Positions 8,871 through 18,616 of a stretch of DNA of 26,263 nt are shown here, in pieces. The position numbers and the translations under genes are program-made. Position 1 is the stretch's first letter. The number at the start of each line of letters is the position of its first letter. Below the pieces are notes generated by a model. The model had not been told where the DNA came from, searched no databases, and saw nothing but the letters and a program-made list of their open reading frames with translations. The stretch spans positions 1-26,263 of the forward strand of contig JAMAHW010000174.1 in the NCBI GenBank assembly GCA_023627715.1, written 5' to 3'. The DNA comes from Periconia sp. R9002 (Eukaryota > Ascomycota > Dothideomycetes > Pleosporales > Periconiaceae).

Positions 8871-10334
8871 GGTTTCTGTGGATTGAAGTAGGTGATGTGG
8901 AAGTGGCTGATAGGTTAATTGGCGAGAGGAAGACGGACAGTAGAGCAGTATCAATGATGTATGCTTTTAGTGTTCCTTATAGGATGAATCTGCTGGGAAG
9001 AGATGTTCGTTGCAGATGGGCATGTCAAGAGGTTGAATACTGGAGTTTATATACTGCAGTTCATGATTCCCTGCAAAAGACAGTATACCGGATGATCGCG
9101 GGTATGATTTATTGACTATCTAGGAGTTTGGGGGCGGAGTTTATTAGAAAAAGCGTAGTAAGGTGTACAATCTATCGTTCAGGAACGCAGAGATGCCCCA
9201 TCTAATACTAGTGGCCATTTCCCTATTGGCTGATAGTTAGTGATTACCCAATACAACCTGTGATATCTGGAGACTATTTAACATAACGTTATGAATCCAC
9301 TTTTTTTCACCCAACTTTTTTCCTTTTTTATCTTTTTTTAGTACCACCTTTTTTTAAACCACTTCTTGCGACTAGGGCTTAGGCAGCCTAGGTAGTACTC
9401 GTCCTGTTTAAAGTGTCTACCAATATGTAGAACGTTATGAATGCGTTTGGAACGCGGCTGAGTCTGCCGAATATGCGGTCCTTCAGTCTTATCTACCTTT
9501 GCTTCTAGTAGGGTATTGCTGTGATCCCACCAGCATATCAAAATTCTGAGATTCCTAACAAACTGCCTATTATAGTTTAATGTTACAGATTGAACTTCAT
9601 GTTGCCCCATCTACCTCGCCTTTTTCACCGAGTTTGGCAGCATCATGAGTACATACACCCATCGCTAATCTCGTACGAGGCTAACTCAAAGTCTCAATTG
9701 CATACTAAGATCTGACATGCTAATCAAGCTTTTCCCCACGATGCCGGTAGCAACTGACTTCGTTCGGAGTACCTATTGCTTGAGCGCATTTGGATTGTTG
9801 AAAGACGCCTACTCGCTCTAGCTATCAATATTAGCTTAACCCAGCATAGCCTAGCCTAAACGTAGGACATCATAAAAAGAGGAAAGTGAAATAGTGCACT
9901 TAGGAAGCGCTTCATCAGGTAAGAATCAAGTAATCCGAGTCAGATAGTTTTATTAAAAGTACACAGGTCCGAAATATGTTGAATATATCGAGCCCATGCA
10001 ACAATAGAAGAAGAAGAGGAGAAAATATGTCTATAACAACATCTTTTATAAATTCTAAAAATGGCGAGTTATAAAAAACCCGCAACGCTACTACACCAAA
10101 CGATTGCGAAGAGAGAGAAGAGAGAGAAGAGAAAAAAAAAACCACTTTCGATAAAACCACACACACGCATCAGAGGCTTAAGCGGAAACAACTTTTCGGT
10201 GAACACGCAGTTGACCTCCCAAAATTCCGGATAGAAATTTGTATTTGCCGCCTTGATATGCGGTCTAACGACCCCTTCACGACAGTTAGTACTTAATCAA
10301 ACCCATACGTCTCACTCACACCCCATACCTTTCT
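8871..10334. other. apparently AT-rich intergenic gap, no supported gene
   Basis: The sequence is by eye richer in A, T and TA steps than its neighbours. It includes T-rich tracts at 9300-9356 and an AG-repeat/A-run at about 10107-10140. A 90-codon minus-strand ORF (9338-9610) has a composition unlike the neighbouring genes and no recognised domain. It might be debris of a mobile element, but I see no terminal repeats. Confidence 0.45.
9045..9053 (-). promoter_or_regulatory. putative TATA box of the EthD gene
   Basis: On the minus strand the sequence reads TATATAAAC, about 175-183 bases upstream of the ATG at 8870. It is the only clear TATA-like element in that flank. Assigned by motif and position only. 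Confidence 0.4.
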
Positions 10335-10691
10335 CTACCCATGAAACTTCGAAGATCCCATAGCCTTAATCCCCTTCGTAAAGTTGATGCACTGGCCCTC
10401 CTGGAACCCGCCATCGCCGCCATCAACCCAGTACGCATCGTGGTACCCATACCAGCACACCTCTTTCTCGGCGTAGAAGCGGCCCCGTTGGTGCTTGCCG
10501 CCCTTGTTCAACACGTAGATGGACCATGTGTCGGCGACGCCGTGGTCGCGGCAGGAGTTGTCCCAGACGTTGATGGTGGAGGAGGCGCCCTTGCAGTCTT
10601 GTTCGGCGTAGGCGATGACTTTGAAGGCTGTGGTTAGGGGGAGGTTGGCGGCGGCGGCTGCGAGGAGGGTGAGGAGCGGGGTGAGCTGCAT
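10335..10691 (-). CDS. small secreted four-cysteine protein
   Basis: An intronless gene for 118 aa. Residues 1-22 form a clear signal peptide (hydrophobic LLTLLAAAAANLPL, small residues before a probable cut after TTA22). The mature part of about 96 aa has four cysteines (33, 47, 79, 101), enough for two disulfides. It is rich in Gly, Trp and Tyr and has one N-glycosylation sequon (NFT, 103-105). Size, secretion signal and cysteine content fit the broad class of fungal small secreted proteins. I recognise no named family, and a beta-rich (crystallin-like) fold is only a guess. A TATA element lies about 110 bases upstream. Confidence 0.75.
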   Translation of the reverse strand: MQLTPLLTLLAAAAANLPLTTAFKVIAYAEQDCKGASSTINVWDNSCRDHGVADTWSIYVLNKGGKHQRGRFYAEKEVCWYGYHDAYWVDGGDGGFQEGQCINFTKGIKAMGSSKFHG

Positions 10692-11463
10692 GGTTGCTGT
10701 TGAGTAGGCTTGTTAAAGAGTGAATGGTGTTCAGTAGCGATTGAAGTGGAAGTCAGCTGGTTGGTGATGAATTGTTGTAGGTGCAACAGCCATACCATTA
10801 TATATGCCATTGAAACCATGCAGCACATCCCTAAAAGAGCTACAAAAAAAGAAGTGCGATTTAATCAGGCTACAAAACGAAGTCCGTTTAAGCAGACTAC
10901 CAATTTAGGTAATAGTTGTAGAAAAAATGTAGATTCGGTAGGGGGCACGTACCCCTACTACTAAGCACTTGACTTTAGGAGATGACTCTAGTAGGCGTAG
11001 TTTGCAACAATGTTCTCACTTTGCTGCGGACTTAGCTATAAGTGTACCATCTGTGATCCTTGGTTTATGTAGCCCGGATTTTGTAACCTTTTGAAGAAAG
11101 TGATTGAATTGGCTGTTCTAATGATAGTTTGAGAGGGGAGCTGACGTCTGTGCGGTGTACCTGTACTTCCAAGTTCCATTGCGCTACACAGTAAGCAAAT
11201 TGCTGTGCCATCCTCGAACCCTAAGGTATACTACATCAAAAGTCATCAAACGTGTTTGCTTCTTCGCAATTGATTGGTGTAATCAAGGCATACCACATAA
11301 GTCTAGATGTAAAGCGCTGTGGTCCATTTTAGCGATTTCATTCACAGCACTGCAAACGCAAGGTTAACTAGATGCGGTCGTTTTGAACGGACGAGAGCTA
11401 TAGAGTGTGAGGTAATATTGCTATCTGCTCAGTCCAAATCATCCTACATTTCCCTCATCCCAT
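10692..11463. other. intergenic gap
   Basis: Promoter of the small secreted protein on the left and the 3' side of the carboxypeptidase on the right. A short inverted repeat GTAGGGG / CCCCTAC (10938-10944 and 10952-10958) is present. No coding frame is credible. Confidence 0.55.
10798..10804 (-). promoter_or_regulatory. putative TATA box of the small secreted protein gene
   Basis: Reads TATATAA on the minus strand, about 107-113 bases upstream of the ATG at 10691, a common distance in filamentous fungi once a short 5' UTR is included. Confidence 0.5.
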
Positions 11464-12956
11464 CTAAACATCCAAAACCGTCGAAACCAACCCCGCCCAC
11501 GTCTCCCTAACCGTAGGCTGAATCTGCGCCGCAGGAAGCACAAACCCATAATTCCCCGTATCCCTCAACTCCCACGTATACGCATACGACGCGTTCCCGA
11601 CCTGATCGATGTGATCGACCGACGAGCCCGTGGTGGCGTACAGCGTCGAGCACGACGGGCCGTAGGTGTAGGTTGTGCCGGACACGGCGCGGATGGCGGC
11701 GGCCGTGCGGGTTCCGATGCGGCGGTACGCGGCGTCGTTGTCGATGACGGCGCTGCACGAGTAGCCGAAGGGCCAGAGGATGTATTGTCCGTAGCTGTGG
11801 ATGTCGAGGTAGAGGGCGATGCCTCGGCTGTTGCGGAGGGTGTCGACTTGGGTGCGGAGACCGAGGTTTTCTGGGGCGTCGCCGGCGGTGAGGCCTTTGA
11901 AGGTTTCTTGGGGGTGGGTTAGTGGGAGGTCACGTGGGGTGTTTAGGATAGGGGGTTGATGTTGGGGTGGGGGCTGGCGTACCGCTGCAAGGGGAGGTCG
12001 AGGCACCGCCTGGAGTGGACCATTGGTATGGCCAGTTGCGGTTGATGTCGCGGCCGAGACAGGTAGAGCTGGAGACGGTTTGACGGTTCTTACGCCAGAG
12101 ACGGTCGTTGGTTTGCGTATATGCGAAACCTGTTATCGTAAAGTGTGAGTACTCCATACATCAAACAACTTTGTCATCTTAAGATGATTAGAAGTAAAAC
12201 GCACCATCAGGATTCACGATAGGAATGATGTAAAAGTCAAACTTGTCCACCATAGCCTTGATGGTAGAGTTGGATGAGTACTTGGTCAACAACTGCCACG
12301 CAAAGTATTCGGTAGTCATGGTGGTAATCCATTCTCTGGCGTGAACGGTTCCGTGGATGAGAACGGCGGGCTTGGATCCCTGGCCCCCGCTTCCCCAGAT
12401 ATGAATGCCAGTCAGGACGCGGCCTTGCACCGAAGTGCCGGTCGTGATGATCTCGGATTGAGAGGGGAATCCGCCCTGAAGGTCACGAAGGAACGTCAGG
12501 TGGTCGGCGTAGGCGTGGTACGCGGTGAACCATGACTCGGCTGGGACTGAACGTGCAGGTTAGTTTAATCCTTGTTCTGTTCTTCTTCCCTCCTAGAGAG
12601 ACTGATGGCATTGTACCTGCTTGAACACTCATCTCGCCATCAGAAGCAACGAGCTCGCCTTCCTCTGCAATGGCGGCACCAACATCTTCGACGAGGACGG
12701 TGGTCTCCGAAACAAGAGCATTAATGGCATCTACTTTCTCGGGCGAAACAACGACATCCAAATGCTCCGCAGTTCCAGGGTTCAGCACATGGGCAGCGAG
12801 TTCCTCGATCTTTGATTCCAGGTCGTTGCTTGCTTCAGGGAGAGTGACACGGAGGGCCTTGAAGCCAGTGTAGTCAACCTTCTCTGTTGCCCGCGGGATG
12901 CTGACAGCAGCCACGAGCGAGGTAATGGAGCTGATGAGGAGAAGAGAGGCCTTCAT
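11464..12956 (-). CDS. secreted M14A metallocarboxypeptidase, carboxypeptidase A-like
   Basis: Four exons on the minus strand (12956-12617, 12546-12205, 12129-11983, 11906-11464) give 423 aa with all junctions in phase. Residues 1-18 are a signal peptide. About 20-110 form the activation propeptide, and the catalytic domain follows. Zinc ligands are His182 and Glu185 (HARE) and His313 (DIHSYGQ). The carboxylate-binding Arg258 is in DINRNW, the general base Glu389 is in WELRDTGNYGF, and substrate Tyr366 is present. Cysteine pairs 251/275 and 327/362 are likely disulfides. By alignment to bovine carboxypeptidase A, Val373 sits at the S1' pocket position 255, which predicts preference for hydrophobic C-terminal residues. 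It is a complete, apparently functional zymogen acting outside the cell on peptides. Confidence 0.96.
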
Positions 12957-14419
12957 TGTTGCGGTTCGACAGTTGCACACTTCACCTCTGGAGACAAAGT
13001 GCTGAAGATCATTCGGGCTGTCATCGATAGGGCCATTGTTCTTTTATATTAAGTTTTGGCGCTTCTATATTTCCCCTTCGCTAGCAGAGATGATGCTGTA
13101 GATCACATGGCCCCGGAGCAAACCAGATGATATCGTTCAATCATGGTCCGATGAGGCAGGTACCTTTCTGCTAAGCTTTCTGCACGCCTGCAGGAGATTC
13201 ACTGTTTGCAAGAGCAGATAGGTAAAGACGGAATGTTTTCATCTAATTTCGACTTGGCGGGCTCCCATCGGAACGTCTTGTTCGTTGACGTGCTCAGTGG
13301 AGGGGCGGAGAGACGCCTTGGCACCGTCCCAATCGGGAAGGTGTAGTGAGTGGTTTAGGAGCGGAAGAGACTTGTCTAGACTGTCGATTACTGTAGCCGA
13401 GAGGCTTTTTTAGATAGTGGCTCATGCTTTGCATGAATCTGGCTGCGCGTCTTGGATTCTGGGGCTGCTGGCCAAGTCATGTTGGCTTCCTCCTGCCGGA
13501 TTCGAGGTTGAATGGCCGATGCGAGAGGCGTGAGGCGCAAACAGGTCGTTGATAGTATAGCAGAGTATCTTACAAAGTCTGGATGTATGCGAGATTGATT
13601 GTTTCTTTAGCGAAGCCAGCACGTCAAGGAATGGTGCAATCGATGCGGAAGCTTGCGATATAGATCATCACTTGCAGCGACTTGAGAGCGCGCCCGGCTG
13701 CCTTCGATTTTCGATCTGTGTAGGATGTCAATAGAGCGATATACATGAACGAAGGAGAAACTTATAAGCTAAGAATACACGCCATATTCTGCGCCGCAAA
13801 AATGTTCCCCAGAATAAGTCAGGGAAATCTTGATAAAAGTCTTGGTAAGTGGGGTAGTTATCTCATGGAATGACACGCATTGGAGAGCAACACTGGAGCT
13901 GCAAACTCTATAACTATTTCTAACAATAAAGAGACTTGACGAGAACAAGACACGTTCAAAAACATATTGAGTCTTGTTCTAAGAGGTAACGAAACATGCA
14001 CCGATAGAAACTGCAGATAGGATACTCCCTGAGTCTTGGTTTGGAAGTGATAGGTGGAAATTATATATACATAGGTATGATCAAGTCTGAACTCATGGTT
14101 CTACATTTACCCATCGATGCACGCAAGCATGACTTACGTTCTGCGTCTCACTGACCTCCAAGTTTCCTACAACTTCTCTCACATGTTTAATATCAGATTC
14201 ATCTCAACACCACTAAGCATGTTACGATTTTCGATTTGTCTCTGTAGGGAGAAGGGGAAAATAAACTTAATTCTACCATCACTACCACCACCGCGTACCT
14301 CCCAACGGCGTATTCTTCGTTGAACACTGCTCTGTTTACGGTATATCATACATGTACATACATCGAGAATGAATCCATTCTTGCTCTACTTTTTCCCCAA
14401 CCCGCCCTAGACACTCTAC
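12957..14419. other. intergenic gap, promoter of the carboxypeptidase then no supported gene
   Basis: The left 150 bases form the carboxypeptidase promoter. The rest contains only short random-looking frames. It ends near the 3' end of the SDR gene. I see no repeats or RNA genes. Confidence 0.55.
13042..13048 (-). promoter_or_regulatory. putative TATA box of the carboxypeptidase gene
   Basis: Reads TATAAAA on the minus strand, 86-92 bases upstream of the ATG at 12956. This is a near-consensus TATA box at a suitable distance. Confidence 0.55.
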
Positions 14420-15418
14420 TCACTCATCCTGAACACCAACCAACTCACAGCTGACCTCCCACAGCCTCTTCTCCTTCTCCTCGTCATACGCATAAGTCGC
14501 ATGCCCGGGATCTGTCAACTGAGCTCCTTCCTTGGCGGGTGGGGCAACATCGCAGTCCTCAAGGTACTTGCCGCCCTGGTGGGCCCAGTCCTTGCCGATG
14601 GCGGCCAACAGCGTCGTGGCAGCGCCCTGTTCGGGGGTCTTGATGTGGGGTTCCAAGGCGGGATTCGACTTCCACTCCTGGACGACGTGGTCAGGAAGGT
14701 ACTGCTGCAGGCCGGTCCAGATGCCGCCGGGCATGACCGAGGTGGCATGCAGGTTCCGCGAGCCGTAGCGACGCTCGATTTCGTTGGCGAAGGAGATGTT
14801 TGCGGTTTTGGCCTGGCCGTAGGCTACCATGGGGTCGTAGATGCCCTCGAGGTTGAGGTTGTCGAAGTGGAGTTCTGAGAGCCGGTGGCCGACTGAGGAG
14901 AGGTTGACGACGCGGGAAGGGTATGAGGGAGTGGCTGACGCGAGCAGGGCGGGCTTGACGAGCTGGAAAAGAAGGAAGTGGGCGAGGTGGTTGGTCCCAA
15001 ATTGAAGCTCGAAGCCGTCGGCTGTACGCCCTTCCGGCGTCATCATGATGGCTGCGTTGTTGACGAGCAGGTGAAGCTTGTTACCGCTCTTGGCGAGGAA
15101 TTCAGTGGCGCCCTTCCGTACGCTTTCGAGCGAGTTCATGTCGAGGTGGACCAGTTCGATGTTGCCCTCAGGGTGAAGGTAGCCTCGCAGCGCTGCATTG
15201 GCCTTAGGGAGGTTGCGCACGGCGCCGAATACACGCATGCCTGTTGCTGCGAGGGCTTTGGCGGTCTCGATACCGATGCCAGACGACACTCCGGTGACGA
15301 GGGCTACTTTGTCCTTGAGTGCACCTTCGAGGCCTTCGTCTTTAACGATTTGCAAGGCCGTGGGACGAGCGTCACCTGGGCCGGTGGCGTTTGCGTGGAC
15401 GGCTGCGTAGCGAGACAT
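14420..15418 (-). CDS. short-chain dehydrogenase/reductase (retinol dehydrogenase-like)
   Basis: An intronless gene for 332 aa. The classical SDR signature is complete: cofactor motif TGVSSGIG (42-49), NNAA (120-123) in place of NNAG, structural Asn144 in FGTNHLAHF, catalytic Ser at 174/175 in NLSSVG, Tyr200 and Lys204 in YGQAK, then VMPGGIWTGL. The basic residue in AVRN (Arg68) suggests NADP(H). The FGTNHLAHFLL pattern and the 320-340 aa length resemble the retinol dehydrogenase/WWOX-like branch widespread in fungi. The N-terminal 30 residues precede the Rossmann fold and show no signal peptide, so it is probably cytosolic. The substrate cannot be told from sequence, and no pathway partners adjoin it. 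Confidence 0.96.
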   Translation of the reverse strand: MSRYAAVHANATGPGDARPTALQIVKDEGLEGALKDKVALVTGVSSGIGIETAKALAATGMRVFGAVRNLPKANAALRGYLHPEGNIELVHLDMNSLESVRKGATEFLAKSGNKLHLLVNNAAIMMTPEGRTADGFELQFGTNHLAHFLLFQLVKPALLASATPSYPSRVVNLSSVGHRLSELHFDNLNLEGIYDPMVAYGQAKTANISFANEIERRYGSRNLHATSVMPGGIWTGLQQYLPDHVVQEWKSNPALEPHIKTPEQGAATTLLAAIGKDWAHQGGKYLEDCDVAPPAKEGAQLTDPGHATYAYDEEKEKRLWEVSCELVGVQDE

Positions 15419-16902
15419 TGTTATTGATTCTTGCTTTATCCTTGGGTGCCTTGGACAGGTGTCTGGTTTGTTGGATGGAAGAGGGTGATGATATTGACAG
15501 AGCAGAAATAAGGAGGACCAGATGAGTCAAATCTCAGTGTTGATTGATGTGAATAGGAGATGAAGACATCATGTTTGAGGCCTACTTATATGCATCAAGT
15601 TGCACGTATGTAGACTGAAGGCTATGATTGTCTTTGTGCGGTCCACAGTGGAGTTCCCCATTCATTTTGGATTGTTCGTTGTTTTTCGTGCGAAGCGGCA
15701 ATTAGACGGAAGGAAATAGATGAAAGTTAACTTATAGCGGACTTAAGAGAAGTAATTCCGGACGAGTTTGTGTAAAGTTGGGCGACTTTGAGTGGTGGTG
15801 AGAGGTGGGCGAGGTCGGGGCGAGCTGAAAGTAGGCTAGTCTTGATTGAGAGAGCTCACCACCCAAGGCACAACGTCACAAAGCCAGGAGTTAGGCGGGT
15901 TTAAAGCCGGTTCCAGCGGAATAGGTACTGGACGACGCCGGCGGCAGACAGATGCTACACCAGCAAGTGTACCGATTTCGAATTACCACCTCTTGTCGTC
16001 CAGCTTTTTTCCCTACGTTCCATGGTTATAGCCGTCAAGGTGAAACATTCACCGTCAACTTGCTAACGCAACCATAAAAGCTTGGTACAGTCTTTCGACT
16101 TTGTGCTAGTAAACCTACACGCGATTAGAGGCATTCGATGCATCTTCTGCGACTGGACATGGTCATGGCCGTTTGACGAGCGGTTCCGTGCCGGATTCTA
16201 CCCTCGAGAGCCTCACTTTTCCCTAGGAGTGAAGCAAGCCAGACGAACCAGATATCGAGTATAGCGAACGACAGCGCGTCAAACATACGTCCCTTATGAC
16301 GTTGCGTGCAAGTTTGGTGATGCGTCTTCAAGTGGTCAAGCGCGCATTGGTGCAAGTTGGAATGCGTCATTGGTATAGCAGGAAGGGGTGCCCAGGAATC
16401 ACACCTGCCCAAACATACTGTAGGTGCACAAATTCAGGTACCAGTGTATAGCTCCTACCCCGATATTGCCATGGTGCACGGTACGCTGATGATTCCATCA
16501 CTCCAAGGTACATTCATCCGACACCGAGAGAAATGGATCAGTGGAACGAAAAAAGATCAATTATTCCCGTCGCACTCGCCGTCACGTGCGTAGAATGATG
16601 GAGATAAGACTGTAAAAAGAAGAAGAAAAATGCATTCATGTCCCCATCTCAAAAGGGGCCGAGCCTCCGGTTTACCAATATATGTAATGTATAAGACCGT
16701 TGCGACCGTCCGATTGATATTTGAAGACCATGGCGTTTGAAAACAAGATGTGACTTCCATCTCGCCCAATTACAAGGTATAAGCTTCTCCGCACGCCGCT
16801 ATCCTGTGCCCGAATGCGCCGGAAGATGTGAGTGTTGATGCCGGGGCTCTCTGTTCATCGTAATTTCGTTGTGGGTTGGGAGGGGAAAAGGGGCTCGGGG
16901 GC
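15419..16902. other. intergenic gap, no supported gene
   Basis: The SDR promoter is on the left and the 3' side of the coiled-coil gene on the right. Short open frames here (for example 95 codons on the minus strand, 16125-16412) lack domains, codon bias or splice support. Confidence 0.55.
15584..15590 (-). promoter_or_regulatory. possible TATA element of the SDR gene
   Basis: Reads TATAAGT on the minus strand, about 166-172 bases upstream of the ATG at 15418. A weak match supported only by position. Confidence 0.3.
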
Positions 16903-17507
16903 TCAGATTTTCTCCCCGCCGTTGCTTTTGGCAGTGGGCGGCCGGTCTACGAAGACATATTCAGCGCTGCGGTCAGAAGAAGGGGTCTCTGGCAGCAGCG
17001 CACCTGGCATGTTTTCCTTTTGTCGGCTGGCGATGGGACTGCCGGCACTCTCCAGCCTAGCCTTGTCGTCGTTGGGGAAGGATCCCTGGGTGGGGGTGCG
17101 ACGCTGACTGTCTTTGCGGCGGGGAGGGGAGCTCTTTGCTAGCTTGAGGCGCTCCTCGGTCTCGCGCAGCCTCGCCTCCAGGGCCTCGAGCTCCTGGGAA
17201 TGGCTGGAGACGACTTGCTTCCTGCGTGGGTGTCAATCGAGCTGGTTTGAAAAGGGAGACGGTAGGAGTACACACTTTTGATGCACGTTCTTATCGAGCA
17301 AGTCAATACCGCCGTCCAGCCTGAACAGATCGTCGAGCTCTGACATGAAGTTGCGTGCTATGGTCCTGCCGAGGGCTTGTGAGCATGCGGAGGCAGCGAT
17401 GCGACGGGAGCGCGACCAACTTACGATTGCGGACGATTGTTTGGCTTCCAGCCGTGGTCTGGGTCGTCGACGGTGTACTGTGACTGGGCGGGTGCAGAGG
17501 ACGTCAT
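16903..17507 (-). CDS. small coiled-coil protein, function unknown
   Basis: Three exons (17507-17425, 17365-17276, 17221-16903) give 163 aa. The introns begin GTAAGT and GTGTGT and end GGCAG and ACGCAG. Phases fit exactly, and codons favour C/G endings throughout. The N-terminus has a short motif, YTVDDPDHGWKPNNRP. Residues about 29-58 contain a Leu/Asp-rich helix (FMSELDDLFRLDGGIDLLD). Residues about 60-85 have the heptad-like SQELEALEARLRETEERLK, a strong coiled coil. The remainder is Ser/Pro/Lys-rich and disordered. No catalytic motif is seen. The clean intron structure suggests a real, conserved fungal protein, perhaps a scaffold or adaptor, but I cannot name a family. It is transcribed divergently from the BRD8-like gene with 1.1 kb between starts. 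Confidence 0.83.
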
Positions 17508-18020
17508 TGTGTGATGGGGATATTAAAAAAAGTCTAGAGGTAGCAGCGTAGTAGTGCAGAAGGCGAGGCAGAGTGAGCAAAGAGAAATAGAGCAGGCAGC
17601 AGCAACGTGAAGCGGTGCAGTGGTGTGTAGAAGTAAGTACAAGTAAGTACAAGAGAGGCTGAGGAGGAGGGCGTTTAGTTCAGACGTTTCAAATGCGGGA
17701 CAGGGTCCGAAGGCAAGGGCAAGCAGGTAAAGCAAGCATGAGAGGGCGGTCCTTTGATGAGATATGAAGATGGGCGGTTGGGGCAGACTATTATGGGGTT
17801 ATATTACTCTAGGAAAAGGAGGTGGTCCGGGCGATCTCCTCCTGAAGTCAGTGACTGACTACTGTAAATGTACCCCCCAAGAGACCATGGAATGCTGCTG
17901 CTACCTACTGCTACGGCTGCTGTAAGCTTGAGCCTTAGGCACAGCTTGATGTCAAGGTTACGGGTGGCCGCCGCCCGTTTACAGGTACGCGGCGTCAGAA
18001 AAGGAAATCACAATACTTTG

Positions 18021-18063
18021 GTAGAGGCTAGAGTACCTAGTCGTACCGTAGAGACTAGAGTAC
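18021..18063. repeat. 16-bp direct repeat pair
   Basis: GTAGAGGCTAGAGTAC at 18021-18036 and GTAGAGACTAGAGTAC at 18048-18063 differ by one base. They could be paired factor sites or a local duplication. Confidence 0.75.
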
Positions 18064-18157
18064 AGATTCAGTAACTAATTATAATTTGGTTTTCCAGCAA
18101 CGCAATCAACCAGAAGAAAAAAAAGGAACAAAAACGGTAGACAGGCACAGACAGGCA

Positions 18158-18192
18158 GGCACAAGGCACAAGGCACAAGGCACAAGGCACAA
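18158..18192. repeat. GGCACAA x5 minisatellite
   Basis: Five uninterrupted 7-bp copies in the divergent intergenic region, preceded by the related ACAGGCAC/ACAGGCAG. Confidence 0.9.
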
Positions 18193-18616
18193 CAGCTCCC
18201 CACTCCGCTGGGGCCAGTCTTCCCCTGATCTCCGCCCAAACCAGCGCTAGCTGTCTAGCAGCCTCTAGTTTCCCTCCCAAGCCGCTTCCGGTTAGTGACC
18301 CGCACGTGCCTCCGCCAAGGCCCTCTCCGCGTCGGCCTGCCGTGATTGGGCGAACCGCTGCCCTCTGCTCTTGCGCGTCCAGTTACCGACTTTCTGCCTG
18401 CAAAACACCAAACGTCGTCGACCATCCCACAAAACCCATCCGCCCTCGATCCATCAAACGCCGCCGCGTCGCATCTCCGGAGACTCTGCTCCTCCTTCCC
18501 CCGTCGCATGCCTCGCCACAACCGCCTGCTTCGTGCCATCGCAGGCCTCCGTCGTGCTGGCTCCCCTCCTCCAATCGCCCTCCAGTCGCACGCTGCCCTC
18601 CGTCAATCGTGGTGGC

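Larger units (their letters stand above)
17508..18616. promoter_or_regulatory. divergent promoter region with short repeats
   Basis: This is the shared upstream region of the coiled-coil gene (-) and the BRD8-like gene (+). It contains AAGTAAGTAC repeated near 17632-17652 and a 16-bp direct repeat at 18021 and 18048. There is also a GGCACAA minisatellite at 18158-18192, a CACGTG E-box at 18303-18308 and an ATTGG (inverted CCAAT) at 18345-18349. The open frame continues upstream of ATG 18617 to about 18371 but has no ATG, so it is treated as 5' UTR. Confidence 0.5.

Noticed and set aside
9338..9610. Possible transposase fragment on the minus strand
   Set aside because: No recognisable transposase motif, no terminal inverted repeats and no target-site duplication could be found by eye.
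14978..15427. 149-codon plus-strand ORF
   Set aside because: It is the antisense shadow of the SDR gene, whose motifs fix the minus strand as coding.
18371..18616. N-terminal extension of the BRD8-like protein by 82 codons
   Set aside because: The extension has no ATG and begins only at a TTG. The composition is Pro/Arg-rich like a 5' UTR, and the conserved N-terminal segment begins after ATG 18617.
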